Under the pieces are notes generated by a model. That model saw only the letters and a list, made by a program, of their open reading frames with translations, was not told the DNA's origin and made no database searches. Below are positions 36,658-44,485 of a stretch of 64,000 nt of DNA, one piece after another. The stretch spans positions 84,892-148,891 of the forward strand of contig NZ_AMRM01000011.1 of assembly GCF_000300335.1 (NCBI RefSeq), read 5' to 3'. The DNA is from Nitratireductor pacificus pht-3B. GTDB lineage: Bacteria; Pseudomonadota; Alphaproteobacteria; Rhizobiales; Rhizobiaceae. The translations under genes and the position numbers were made by a program. Each line of letters starts with the position of its first letter. Position 1 is the first letter of the stretch.

Positions 36658-36990
36658 TCATTTGGTATAGGTCCGTGCATCCCGATCGCGTTCGGACTGA
36701 AGGGCGACGGCATAATCCGTCACCGGCTCGATCGCGGCCACCAGGGTCCCGCTCTGTGTCACGTCCCACTCGAGGATCGCCTCCTCGTATTCGAGGGCGG
36801 GATCGGTCTCGATGCAGGTGGCGATGACGCGCGGCGCCGTGCCGTCCATCTCGCGCAGCAGCACCGGTTTGTCGGCCTCGCACTCCTCGACGGTTTCATA
36901 GACCGTCGGCGCGGGCGCCGGCAGTTCACGGCATTCGGCGAGGCTGTCGGAGCACCCGACCATCAGAAGAAGGGCAGCGATGTGTTCCAT
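36658..36990 (-). CDS. Small exported hypothetical protein
   Basis: 110 residues. The N-terminus MEHIAALLLMVGCSDSLAEC is a short hydrophobic leader with LMVGC, which could be a weak lipobox. Further Cys at ~20, ~38 and ~60 could make disulfides. The mature part is acidic. A site resembling an EcfG promoter lies upstream (37022-37047), and the neighbours are stress-response genes. Function unknown. Confidence 0.6.
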   Translation of the reverse strand: MEHIAALLLMVGCSDSLAECRELPAPAPTVYETVEECEADKPVLLREMDGTAPRVIATCIETDPALEYEEAILEWDVTQSGTLVAAIEPVTDYAVALQSERDRDARTYTK

Positions 36991-37021
36991 TGCTTTCTCC
37001 TTTCATCGTCTCTCGAATGGA

Positions 37022-37047
37022 AACGGACGGGGTGGGCGTTCGTTTCC
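37022..37047 (-). promoter_or_regulatory. EcfG-like promoter, imperfect
   Basis: On the minus strand GGAAAC (37047-37042), 16 bases, CGTT (37025-37022). The -35 has one extra A compared with GGAAC, so this is a near match only. It is 32 bases from the start at 36990. Confidence 0.35.
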
Positions 37048-37073
37048 CTGATTGCCGTATCAGCAGGTTCCTG

Positions 37074-37241
37074 TTAGCGGCTGCGGCGCAGCAGCCCCAT
37101 GATGAGCGAGATCGCCAGCAGGGCCAGGAAGATGTAGAAAAGGATCTGCGCTATGCCTGCCGATGCACCGGCAATACCGCCGAAGCCGAGCGCGCCGGCA
37201 ATCAGCGCGACGACGAGGAAGATGAGAGCCCAATAAAGCAT
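37074..37241 (-). CDS. Small two-helix membrane protein of the UPF0391/DUF1328 (YtjA) family
   Basis: 55 residues, starting [20 protein letters not shown] and ending GLLRRSR. Two membrane helices separated by a Gly/Ala turn (GGIAGASAG) match UPF0391 exactly in size and pattern. A GGAG ribosome binding site precedes the ATG. The family is often induced in stress responses; here an exact EcfG promoter match lies upstream. Molecular role unknown. Confidence 0.88.
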   Translation of the reverse strand: MLYWALIFLVVALIAGALGFGGIAGASAGIAQILFYIFLALLAISLIMGLLRRSR

Positions 37242-37274
37242 CGTGTTACTCCAGCTTGAAATCTGTCCGGAATA

Positions 37275-37299
37275 AACGCCGTGCGATGCCGTTGGTTCC
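37275..37299 (-). promoter_or_regulatory. EcfG-dependent promoter of the UPF0391 gene
   Basis: On the minus strand GGAAC (37299-37295), 16 bases, CGTT (37278-37275), an exact match to the alphaproteobacterial general-stress sigma consensus. The -10 is 34 bases from the start codon. Confidence 0.78.
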
Positions 37300-37321
37300 G
37301 GCGGGGGTTCCCGGGGGCAAG

Positions 37322-37346
37322 AAAAAAGCCGCCCGAAGGCGGCTTT
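37322..37346 (-). terminator. Terminator of phyR
   Basis: AAAGCCGCC (37325-37333) pairs with GGCGGCTTT (37338-37346); on the minus strand a run of six T follows. Lies 24 bases past the phyR stop. Confidence 0.85.
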
Positions 37347-37369
37347 ACCTTTTGAATCTACGGGCTTTT

Positions 37370-38164
37370 TCAGGCCGCTGCGCGGGCCTGGTGGTCGAAG
37401 AACAGCGCCTGGCTGATCAGCGCCTTGACCATTTCGGGGCTGAACGGCTTGGTGACCAGGAAGGTCGGTTCGGGCCGTTCGCCGGTCAGGAGCCTTTCGG
37501 GGAAGGCGGTGATGAAGATGACCGGAACCGGCGACATGGCCAGGATCTCGTTGACCGCATCGAGACCGGAGCTGCCGTCGGCAAGCTGGATATCGGCCAG
37601 GACCATGCGCGGCTTGGCTTTCGCGAACATCTCGACCGCCTCCTTGTGCGTGCGGGCGTTGCCCACCACACGATGGCCGAGGCTCTCGACCATCTCCTCG
37701 ATGTCCATGGCGATCAGGGGTTCGTCCTCGATGATGAGGATGTCGGTGGCCACCTGACGGGAGATCTCCTCGCTCGCCTCGCGCAGCATGGTGTTCACGG
37801 CGTCCGTGTCGGTTTCGAGGATTTCAGCGGCCTCATCGGCCCGGAATCCTTCGACGGCGACCAGCAGGAACGCCTGCCGGGGCCGCGGCGCCAGCGCCGA
37901 CAGGTTGCTCAGCGCATGCTGTTCCCAGGCCGAGGCGGGGACCTTGTCGGGCACGCGGACATCCAGCGTTTCAAACAGCGCCGTGAACAGGCGGAACAGG
38001 GAGATCCGGTCCGTCGATGCCTTGGGAAAGATGCTGACGTCGGCGATCAGGGCTTCCAGCATCGCTGCCACCAGTGCGTCGCCGCTGGTCTGCGAGCCGG
38101 ATACGGCCCTTGAGAAGCGCCGCAGATAGGGAAGGTGCGGTGCGATACGCGCTGACAAATTCAT
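37370..38164 (-). CDS. phyR: General stress response anti-anti-sigma response regulator PhyR
   Basis: 264 residues from the ATG at 38164. Residues 1-135 form a sigma-like domain resembling EcfG ([11 protein letters not shown], then [20 protein letters not shown]); residues 140-262 are a receiver with phosphoacceptor Asp191 in [11 protein letters not shown] and the PhyR-specific [12 protein letters not shown]. When phosphorylated, the sigma-like domain binds NepR and frees EcfG. Divergent from nepR-ecfG, as is typical. The cognate HWE/HisKA2 kinase is not in this window. An exact EcfG promoter precedes the gene, giving positive feedback. Confidence 0.97.
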   Translation of the reverse strand: MNLSARIAPHLPYLRRFSRAVSGSQTSGDALVAAMLEALIADVSIFPKASTDRISLFRLFTALFETLDVRVPDKVPASAWEQHALSNLSALAPRPRQAFLLVAVEGFRADEAAEILETDTDAVNTMLREASEEISRQVATDILIIEDEPLIAMDIEEMVESLGHRVVGNARTHKEAVEMFAKAKPRMVLADIQLADGSSGLDAVNEILAMSPVPVIFITAFPERLLTGERPEPTFLVTKPFSPEMVKALISQALFFDHQARAAA

Positions 38165-38214
38165 GGGTTTCCTGTCTCCCTCGGTGACATGATATCGAAT
38201 GATAATGGTATTCG

Positions 38215-38239
38215 AACGTAGCTGAGGGCAAAATGTTCC
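38215..38239 (-). promoter_or_regulatory. EcfG-dependent promoter of phyR
   Basis: Minus strand GGAAC (38239-38235), 16 bases, CGTT (38218-38215). Exact consensus, 51 bases before the phyR ATG, and only nine bases from the opposing promoter. Confidence 0.85.
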
Positions 38240-38248
38240 CGCCGGCAT

Positions 38249-38273
38249 GGAACGTTTTGTCGCCTGTCGCGTT
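38249..38273 (+). promoter_or_regulatory. EcfG-dependent promoter of nepR-ecfG
   Basis: GGAAC (38249-38253), 16 bases, CGTT (38270-38273). Exact consensus, 86 bases before nepR. Back-to-back with the phyR promoter, so the -35 boxes are nine bases apart. Confidence 0.85.
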
Positions 38274-38358
38274 TGGGATCGAATTCTCAAGCGCCGGCGG
38301 CTGTTCCCAGGTGCCGGGGCTGAAGGAGGGTGTGGGCTACGATGGACAGTGATCAGGC

Positions 38359-38565
38359 ATGAACTACGGAAAACAGAGCAACAGGCGCGCCGCAGGGCGC
38401 CGCGCCGGCGGAGACGACCCGCTCGGCGCCAACTCGGAGATCGGTCGCAAGCTTCGGCAGTATTACGACGATCTGGTGAAAGAGGAGATTCCGGACCGCT
38501 TCAGCGACCTGTTGAGCCAGCTGGAGACGCAGGATCGCGCGCAGTCGGTCGGGAAAAAGGATTGA
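38359..38565 (+). CDS. nepR: Anti-sigma factor NepR
   Basis: 68 residues. The conserved core is IGRKLRQYYDDLVKEEIPDR followed by FSDLLSQLE, the two short helices that wrap EcfG or the PhyR sigma-like domain; flanks are disordered and basic. It holds EcfG inactive in unstressed cells. ecfG begins five bases after its stop. Confidence 0.96.
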   Translation: MNYGKQSNRRAAGRRAGGDDPLGANSEIGRKLRQYYDDLVKEEIPDRFSDLLSQLETQDRAQSVGKKD

Positions 38566-38570
38566 TCGGC

Positions 38571-39122
38571 ATGGGTGTTTACGACGGGTTCCGTGACGAT
38601 CTCCTTGCGACCGTCCCCAGCCTCAGGGCCTTTGCCGTCTCGCTGTCGAAGAACACGGACAGGGCGGACGACCTGGTTCAGGAAACGCTGGTCAAGGCGT
38701 GGGACAAGCAGACGAGCTTCCAGCCGGGGACCAATCTCAAGGCGTGGCTGTTCACCATCCTGCGCAACGAGTTCTACTCGCAGATGCGCAAGCGCAAACG
38801 CGAGGTGGAGGACAGCGACGGCGCCATCACTGGCCGCCTCTCGGTGCATCCCGCACAGCAGGGCGTGGCCGATCTGAACGATTTCCGCGATGCGCTCGCA
38901 TTGCTGCCGGAAGACCAGCGCGAGGCGATCGTGCTGATCGGCGCATCGGGCTTCTCCTACGAGGAAGCGGCGGAGATCTGCGGCTGTGCCGTCGGCACGA
39001 TCAAGAGCAGGGTGAGCCGCGCCCGGTCGCGCCTGCAGGACATTCTCGGCATCGACGGTGAAGGCGATTTCGGCCCGGATGCGATCGCCACCCAGATCGC
39101 GAGCAGCGCCTTCTCGAATTAA
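38571..39122 (+). CDS. ecfG: General stress ECF sigma factor EcfG
   Basis: 183 residues from the ATG at 38571; the frame is open upstream across nepR but without signals. Region 2 has DRADDLVQETLVKAWDK and LKAWLFTILRNEFYSQMRKR; region 4 has LPEDQREAIVLIGASGFSYE and CAVGTIKSRVSRAR. ECF15-type. Directs RNA polymerase to GGAAC-N16/17-CGTT promoters, several of which occur in this window. Confidence 0.96.
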   Translation: MGVYDGFRDDLLATVPSLRAFAVSLSKNTDRADDLVQETLVKAWDKQTSFQPGTNLKAWLFTILRNEFYSQMRKRKREVEDSDGAITGRLSVHPAQQGVADLNDFRDALALLPEDQREAIVLIGASGFSYEEAAEICGCAVGTIKSRVSRARSRLQDILGIDGEGDFGPDAIATQIASSAFSN

Positions 39123-39155
39123 GCCTGTCAGGCGGGCGCTGAAGCAGCCCGCCGG

Positions 39156-39542
39156 TCACGCCGGATCGAGACTGCCCGACCAGACCGCGGCGAGCGCTTC
39201 GATCAGGTCGTTCTCGTTGTAGGGCTTCTCGACGATGCGGATGCCGGCGAAGGGTTCGAACACCTGGTGGCCGGCGGCGTAGCCGGTGGCGAAGATGAAC
39301 GGGATCCGGCGATCCTGCAGGAGGCGGGCGAAGTCGTCCGTCCACTGATCGGAAAGCCGGATGTCCAGAATGGCGGTGGAGATTTTGCCGGCGTCGAGAA
39401 TGTCGGGAACCAGAGCTTCGAAGGAAGCGACGGTCATCACGTCGGCAGCACCGTGCTCACGACACAGCTGCTCGATGTTCATGGCGATGATGGGTTCGTC
39501 TTCGACGAGAAGGACGCGCGCACCACTCAATGGCTTTTTCAA
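39156..39542 (-). CDS. Single-domain response regulator with FATGY motif (SdrG-like)
   Basis: 128 residues from a TTG at 39542, chosen because AAAGGA lies eight bases upstream and the receiver fold starts at once; the open frame runs further upstream. Receiver domain only: acidic pocket VEDEP, phosphoacceptor Asp60 (AILDIRL), FATGY at ~84-88 in place of the usual Thr loop, and Lys in VEKPYN. The FAT-GUY receiver family includes SdrG and related proteins that act in the phosphorelay feeding PhyR. Convergent with ecfG, 33 bases between stops. Role as a GSR phosphorelay component is inferred from motif and place. Confidence 0.85.
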   Translation of the reverse strand: MKKPLSGARVLLVEDEPIIAMNIEQLCREHGAADVMTVASFEALVPDILDAGKISTAILDIRLSDQWTDDFARLLQDRRIPFIFATGYAAGHQVFEPFAGIRIVEKPYNENDLIEALAAVWSGSLDPA

Positions 39543-39680
39543 ACAGGCGTCCTTTCGAGACTGGCATGTATATGAATCTGCATTCCCATTGCCGGGGAAA
39601 ATTGTCATTAAAAAAAGACATGCCGCCGGCGTTTTGCAGCACGTTTGATTGCAGACCATATCGATCTCCGGAAAAGGCGG

Positions 39681-40439
39681 GTGAGCAAGGTGCGCGATAA
39701 CGGCAACCCAGCGGTACGGAGCCTGCCATGCACGCAGTGTCCGCTCCGCAGGAGAAAGACCTTTCGAGATTTTGAAGCCGACGAACTGGATTTCGTCGGG
39801 CGTTTCAAGAAGGGTGATCTGGCGATCAAGAAGGGCGCCACGGTTCTGGTGGAGGGCGCGCACAATCCGCATCTCTACACGGTGCTTTCAGGCTGGGCGT
39901 TTCGCTACAAGCTGCTCGACGACGGGCGCCGGCAGATCGTCAACTTCGCTATGCCCGGTGATCTCATCGGGCTGCAGGGCAGCCTGATGGGCGAGATGCA
40001 GCATTCGGTCGAGGCATTGTCGCCGATGGTGCTGTGCGTCTTCGAGAAAGCGGAACTGTTCTCCCTCTACGAGCGCTTTCCCGCTCTGGCCTATGACCTG
40101 ACCTGGATGGCCTCGCGCGAGGAATGCATGCTGGACGAGAACCTCCTGACGGTCGGCCGCCGCACGGCGCTGGAGAAGGTCGCCTATCTCCTGGTGTTCC
40201 TGCTGGAGCGCGCGCAGCAGAGCGGGCTGACCGGCAAGCGCACGCTCTCCATCACCCAGCAGCATGTGGCGGACACGCTCGGGATTTCGGTCGTTCACAC
40301 CAACAAAACCATCGCCAAGCTGGCGAAGCGGGGGCTGATCGCGTGGGAGGATGGCGGCTGCCGGATCGTCAATCCGGAGGCGTTGGCCGAACTGGCGGGG
40401 TGGAGCGCCGGCTCATCGGTGAAGCGGCCTTTTCTATGA
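39681..40439 (+). CDS. Crp/Fnr-family transcription regulator
   Basis: About 252 residues from a GTG at 39681 (GGAAAAGG upstream); a TTG at 39645 is an alternative start. A cNMP-type beta-roll (residues ~45-150) includes PGDLIGLQGSLMGEMQHS, and a C-terminal winged helix has TQQHVADTLGISVVHTNKTI. Near the N-terminus two Cys (LPCTQCPLR) resemble part of an Fnr cluster motif, but four are not seen, so Fe-S sensing is doubtful. The 3' end overlaps the convergent transporter gene by 71 bases. Confidence 0.88.
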   Translation: MSKVRDNGNPAVRSLPCTQCPLRRRKTFRDFEADELDFVGRFKKGDLAIKKGATVLVEGAHNPHLYTVLSGWAFRYKLLDDGRRQIVNFAMPGDLIGLQGSLMGEMQHSVEALSPMVLCVFEKAELFSLYERFPALAYDLTWMASREECMLDENLLTVGRRTALEKVAYLLVFLLERAQQSGLTGKRTLSITQQHVADTLGISVVHTNKTIAKLAKRGLIAWEDGGCRIVNPEALAELAGWSAGSSVKRPFL

Positions 40440-41517
40440 ACGCCGGCTTCGGGGGCTGCGCAGGACGGCTGCGCGGCCCGCCGGCCACCGGCATTCCAAC
40501 GCCGGGCAGGATGTTGCCGGCGATCGCATAGACGACCAGGAGGGCCGGTATGGCGATGAAGCCGCCGATCGGACCCCACATCCACAGCCAGAACGCGATG
40601 GCCAGGAAGACGATGAAGGGGTTCAGCGTCATGCGCCGGCCGATCACCGTCGGCGTCACGAACTGCGCCTCGATGGCGTTCAGCGCCAGATAGGCGAGGG
40701 GCGGCACGAAACTGGTCGCCAGCGTGTCGAAGGTCGCGAGGCCGACCCCGAACAGGATCACCGCCATCACGGCCGGGCCGATATAGATGATGAAGTTGAG
40801 AAGAGCGGCCATCGCGCCCCAGAGGATCGGCGACGGGACGCCCAGCAGCCAGAGCGCCACGCCGACGGCCACGCCGAGGCCCACATTGATGATGGCGATC
40901 GACAGCAGATAGTCGGACACGGCGTATTCGACGTCGCGGAAGATGTGCGCGACGCGCCAGCGGAGCCGCCGGTTGAAGCACATGCGCAGGATCGCCATGC
41001 GGGTCTGATGGCGGGTCGCGACGAAGAAGTAGAGGCTGGCGAAGAACAGCAGGAGCTGCGCCAGAAGCGTCGGCGCCAGCACGGCGACATCGGCGACGGC
41101 CGACCCGTCCTCGACCGAGACGGTGACGTTCGACCCGCCGGTTGCCGAGCGGATCTGTTCCTGCAGCTCCTTCACCGTGTTGAGCGGCTGGCGCAGGCTG
41201 GAAAGCTGCAATTGCAGCTCGCTCCATATCTGCGGCACCTTGTCGGCCCAGGAGGAGAGCGGCGTGGCAATGGCGACCAGAAAGGCGCCGACCAGCACGA
41301 GGAAGACCAGAACGACCGCGACGGCCGAAAGCGACGGCGGCACCCTTCGCGATTCGAGCCTGCTGGCGATGGGGCCAAGCATCAAGCCGATGATGATGGC
41401 CAGACCGACCGGCGCCAGCAGGAAGCGGGCGTAGTGAAGCGTGACAATGAAGGCGAGGAGGCCGAGAAAGATCGCGGCAGCCTGCGCGCCATATGCGAAT
41501 ACGGCGGACAGGTCCAT
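40369..41517 (-). CDS. AI-2E family transporter
   Basis: 382 residues from the ATG at 41517. N-terminal helices (residues ~5-90), a periplasmic or cytosolic coiled region with SLRQPLNTVKELQEQI, then five or six more helices and the family blocks YFFVATRHQ and LNFIIYIGPAV, with GFIAIPALLVV near the end. The C-terminal tail (~45 residues) is Pro-rich and basic. The family (UPF0118) includes AI-2 exporters and Na+/H+ antiporters; the substrate is unknown. Confidence 0.85.
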   Translation of the reverse strand: MDLSAVFAYGAQAAAIFLGLLAFIVTLHYARFLLAPVGLAIIIGLMLGPIASRLESRRVPPSLSAVAVVLVFLVLVGAFLVAIATPLSSWADKVPQIWSELQLQLSSLRQPLNTVKELQEQIRSATGGSNVTVSVEDGSAVADVAVLAPTLLAQLLLFFASLYFFVATRHQTRMAILRMCFNRRLRWRVAHIFRDVEYAVSDYLLSIAIINVGLGVAVGVALWLLGVPSPILWGAMAALLNFIIYIGPAVMAVILFGVGLATFDTLATSFVPPLAYLALNAIEAQFVTPTVIGRRMTLNPFIVFLAIAFWLWMWGPIGGFIAIPALLVVYAIAGNILPGVGMPVAGGPRSRPAQPPKPAFIEKAASPMSRRSTPPVRPTPPD

Positions 41518-41629
41518 GAGATGAGCCCCGCGTCCGGCGCGGTCTAGTCGTGATCGATCCATTCAGCGTTCCCCGAGCTTGGTGGATAAAGCGCTTCGGG
41601 GCCGCTTGGTTCCCGCTTTCGCCATTTCG

Positions 41630-41654
41630 GGAACCTCCCCACGGGTTTCGCGTT
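41630..41654 (+). promoter_or_regulatory. EcfG-dependent promoter of the DUF883 operon
   Basis: GGAAC (41630-41634), 16 bases, CGTT (41651-41654). Exact consensus, 32 bases before the ATG at 41687. On the opposite strand GGAAC-N16-GCTT at 41613-41589 is a weaker match that could serve the AI-2E transporter. Confidence 0.8.
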
Positions 41655-41686
41655 GCGTTGGGGATGCAACAAGGGAGAGTGCCGAC

Positions 41687-42025
41687 ATGGCCACCACGGC
41701 AACAAAAGCAGCGAGAACGCAGAAGACCGACGAAGTCTCCGGACGCGATCTGGAGAACGATGTGCGGCAGTTGCGCGCCGACATGGCGCAGCTGATGACC
41801 CATCTGAAGGAGATGGGCGGGCAATCCGGTTCCGCCGCGCGCAAGGCGGCGGTTGACGGCATCGACCAGCTGCGCGAGCAGGGCGAGGCCGCGATGCAGA
41901 ACGTCAAGGACAGCGCCCAGGACATGGAACGCCAGCTGGCGCAGACCATCCGCGAACGACCGATCACGTCGCTCGCCCTCGCCGTCGGTGCGGGGTTCCT
42001 GATCGCTCTCGCAACGCGTCGATAG
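41687..42025 (+). CDS. YqjD/ElaB-like DUF883 stress protein
   Basis: 112 residues from the ATG at 41687 (GGGAGAG upstream). A long amphipathic coiled-coil region (residues ~18-85) is followed by the C-terminal membrane anchor ITSLALAVGAGFLIALATRR. In E. coli, YqjD and ElaB are tail-anchored inner membrane proteins that bind ribosomes in stationary phase; that function is inferred here. First gene of an operon behind an exact EcfG promoter. Confidence 0.85.
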   Translation: MATTATKAARTQKTDEVSGRDLENDVRQLRADMAQLMTHLKEMGGQSGSAARKAAVDGIDQLREQGEAAMQNVKDSAQDMERQLAQTIRERPITSLALAVGAGFLIALATRR

Positions 42026-42034
42026 GGTCCGGCG

Positions 42035-42478
42035 ATGCTGGCAAGACTGCTTGCCGCCCTGGCCGCCGGAGAGATGTCCGGCGCGGTCAGGCGGCTGCGC
42101 GTCGTGACCGCCCTTTATGCGCTGGCGGCGCTTCTGGCGCTGTTCGGCGCATCTTTTCTGCTGCTCGCAGCCTTCGTCTCGGCGGCCGCCCGCTGGGGCG
42201 TGACGAGCACGGCCCTCGGTTTCGGTGCCGGTTTCCTGGTGCTGGCTGTGGCCGTCGTCGTGGGGCTCAAGATCTGGCAGGGCGTGCAGGCGCGCCGCGC
42301 GCACAGAAGGCGCGTTTCCGATGCAGGCGTTCTGGCGGGGACCGCCGCCCTCACCCTGCTGCCGTCCCTGCTTGCGCGGTCGGGCGGGCTGGGGACGCTG
42401 ATCCTGCCGCTCGTGGCGGTCGCGGGCTACGCGATCTACCGCGAGAATGCAGGCCCCGGCGACAAGGACGATTCCTGA
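42035..42478 (+). CDS. Phage-holin-superfamily/YqjE-like membrane protein
   Basis: 147 residues, with two strong helices at ~27-52 and ~57-80 (GFGAGFLVLAVAVVVGLKIW) and a weaker hydrophobic pair near 100-135. Starts nine bases after the DUF883 stop and pairs with it as yqjE pairs with yqjD in E. coli. Probably inner membrane; function unknown. Confidence 0.72.
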   Translation: MLARLLAALAAGEMSGAVRRLRVVTALYALAALLALFGASFLLLAAFVSAAARWGVTSTALGFGAGFLVLAVAVVVGLKIWQGVQARRAHRRRVSDAGVLAGTAALTLLPSLLARSGGLGTLILPLVAVAGYAIYRENAGPGDKDDS

Positions 42479-42569
42479 ACCGGCCGCCCGGTAACTTTCC
42501 GTAACGGGGGGAACTCCCGGCGAAGGCTTCGCATTTTCGAACAGGTTCGAGAATCAAGGAGCTTTCATC

Positions 42570-42755
42570 ATGCCGGAAAAGACGACCCCCGAGAAAGCAA
42601 GGCAGGGCCGGCGCGGCGTGCCGGTGCTGCTGGTGCTGGTGTTCGGCCTCCTCCTGGCGGCCGTCGTGTGGTGGGGCGTCGAGGTGTACGGCCTCATGCT
42701 CGATCAGCAGCAGGCCATCGAGACGCCCGCTTCGCGCGACGCGCCCGCCGGATAG
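42570..42755 (+). CDS. Small single-helix membrane protein
   Basis: 61 residues with a basic N-terminus and one helix (VPVLLVLVFGLLLAAVVWWG, ~17-37). AAGGAG lies nine bases before the ATG. In the stress operon between the holin-like gene and dps. A weak EcfG-like site (GGAAC-N17-CATT, 42510-42535) lies upstream. Function unknown. Confidence 0.68.
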   Translation: MPEKTTPEKARQGRRGVPVLLVLVFGLLLAAVVWWGVEVYGLMLDQQQAIETPASRDAPAG

Positions 42756-42797
42756 CTGGCCACTCATCCGCGAACACATAACCAAAGGAGAGACCCA

Positions 42798-43307
42798 ATG
42801 AGCAATGCCGCTGAAGTCCTCAGGCCGAGAACCCATGCCGACGACATGAACATCGGACTGTCGGATGCCGACCGCAAAGAGATCGCCACCGGACTGTCGG
42901 AGATCCTGGTCGGCACCTACCGGCTGCTGATCAAGACGCATATCTATCACTGGAACGTGGTCGGGCCGCTGTTCCATTCGATCCATGTGCTGACGGAAGA
43001 GCAGTACAACGCGCTGTTCGAGGCGACCGACATCATCGCCGAACGGGTCCGCGCGCTCGGACATCATGCGCCCATCCTGGCCGGCAAGGGCCTCGACACG
43101 TCCATCGAGCTGAAGGCCTCCGGCCGCTCGGCGCTGGAGATGGTCGAGGATCTGGTCGCCGACCATGAGGAGGCGGTGCGCAGGATGCGCGATGTCGGCA
43201 AGCAGGCCGACGAGAAGGGCGACCTGGTCACCGCGGACATGCTGACGGCGCAGCTGACCTTTCATGAGAAGGCCCTGTGGATGCTGCGCGCGATCATCGC
43301 CGACTGA
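42798..43307 (+). CDS. dps: Dps-family ferritin-like DNA-protection protein
   Basis: 169 residues, the usual Dps length. The intersubunit ferroxidase motif is complete: THIYHWNVVGPLFHSIH followed by FEATDIIAERVRALG (His, His, Asp, Glu ligands). Forms 12-subunit shells that oxidise iron with peroxide and shield DNA. AAAGGAGA precedes the ATG. Lies in the EcfG-controlled block, in line with Dps being a common GSR target. Confidence 0.95.
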   Translation: MSNAAEVLRPRTHADDMNIGLSDADRKEIATGLSEILVGTYRLLIKTHIYHWNVVGPLFHSIHVLTEEQYNALFEATDIIAERVRALGHHAPILAGKGLDTSIELKASGRSALEMVEDLVADHEEAVRRMRDVGKQADEKGDLVTADMLTAQLTFHEKALWMLRAIIAD

Positions 43308-43326
43308 ACGCATCCACTGTCCTTCC

Positions 43327-43352
43327 GGAAGCCCGGTTCAGACCGGGCTTCC
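43327..43352. terminator. Hairpin terminator between dps and the lipid kinase gene
   Basis: GGAAGCCCGG (43327-43336) pairs with CCGGGCTTCC (43343-43352), loop TTCAGA. No long T run, but its place between convergent stops supports a terminator. Confidence 0.7.
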
Positions 43353-43365
43353 CCGTCTCCGGATC

Positions 43366-44271
43366 TTACGGCCTGACCGGAACGAGAACAGCGAGCGCGC
43401 CGGGGTGCATGACGATCCGCGTGGTCTGCTCAAGAGGGCACAGTTCCCCATCGATCGCGCATCTGAAGCGGCGGGGCTGTCTGGGAACAGTCAGGACGAC
43501 TTCGCCGGTCTCGTGAATCTCCACCTGCTGGTTCTGGCGCCAGCGGCCGATCCCCATGTTGAGGAAATGCCGGAACAGATCGCGCCGGCGGCGCGCGCGC
43601 GTGATGTAGACGCCCAGCCTGCCGCCGTCCGGATGCGCCGCGAACGGCAGCCGCTGGCCTTCCGCATAGAGATTGTTGGTGACGGCGAGGCTGGACGTGG
43701 TGGCGAGGATGCGCCTGTCGCCCATTTCCAGCGCGACCTTCAGCGCGGCCGGCCTGCCGAGGGTCACGACGGCGGCGCGCACCGATGCCAGCATCTTGCC
43801 GATCCGCGAGCGGAACGACATGCGCTCGCGCAGCCGGATCAGCTGCGGGTGCATGCCGACGGAAAACTGGTGCACGAAGAACCGGTCATTGGCGCGGGCG
43901 ATGTCGACCCTGCGGATTTCACCCGACGCCAGCGCCTCGAGCGCCTGGTCGAGATCGAGCGGGATCTCGAGGCTGCGGGCAAACAGGTTCATCGTGCCGG
44001 CGGGCAGCACGGCCAGCGCCTTGTCCGTATGCGCGAGCAGGCCCGCGGCCAGCGAGATCGTTCCGTCCCCGCCGCCGGCAAGCAGCACGTCCGCGCGCTT
44101 GTCGTCCGCGGCTTCGCGCATGCGCGCGACAAGATCGTCACCCTCGGCAAGCGAAATCCCGACCGTGTGGCCGGCGGACGTGAATATCCGCTCGATCCGC
44201 TCGGCAAGCGCCTGCACATCGAGATCGCGCAGGGTTCCGCCGCCGCGGTTCAGGACGGCCAGTACATGCAT
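43366..44271 (-). CDS. Diacylglycerol kinase family lipid kinase (YegS-like)
   Basis: 301 residues from the ATG at 44271. DAGK catalytic domain with the nucleotide-binding GGGDGTI and the downstream LPAGTMNLFARSL, then the second domain with NNLYAEGQRLPFAA and the C-terminal FRCAIDGELCPL. Phosphorylates a lipid such as diacylglycerol at the membrane; the exact lipid is unknown. Convergent with dps. Confidence 0.88.
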   Translation of the reverse strand: MHVLAVLNRGGGTLRDLDVQALAERIERIFTSAGHTVGISLAEGDDLVARMREAADDKRADVLLAGGGDGTISLAAGLLAHTDKALAVLPAGTMNLFARSLEIPLDLDQALEALASGEIRRVDIARANDRFFVHQFSVGMHPQLIRLRERMSFRSRIGKMLASVRAAVVTLGRPAALKVALEMGDRRILATTSSLAVTNNLYAEGQRLPFAAHPDGGRLGVYITRARRRRDLFRHFLNMGIGRWRQNQQVEIHETGEVVLTVPRQPRRFRCAIDGELCPLEQTTRIVMHPGALAVLVPVRP

Positions 44272-44368
44272 CGGGCTTACCTCTCGCCGACTTGTTAAGG
44301 TTCGCTCAAGAAGGATTGGAAGGGAAAAAGGTTCCCCCTGTCCGGAAGCATGCCGTGTGGAAAAAGGC

Positions 44369-44393
44369 GGAACCAGAACCGTCAAGATGCGTT
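44369..44393 (+). promoter_or_regulatory. EcfG-dependent promoter of the PRC-barrel gene
   Basis: GGAAC (44369-44373), 16 bases, CGTT (44390-44393). Exact consensus, 92 bases before the ATG at 44486. Confidence 0.8.
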
Positions 44394-44485
44394 CTACGGA
44401 TGCAAATGGCCGCGCACCGATCCTCCCTGGCAAGTTCGGTTCGGTGCACGGCCTGTACAGAAACACTGCACAAGGAGAGCTTACC

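Noticed and set aside
42510..42535. EcfG-like site GGAAC-N17-CATT upstream of the 61-residue membrane protein
   Set aside because: The -10 differs from CGTT and the gene can be transcribed from the exact promoter at 41630; kept only as a remark.
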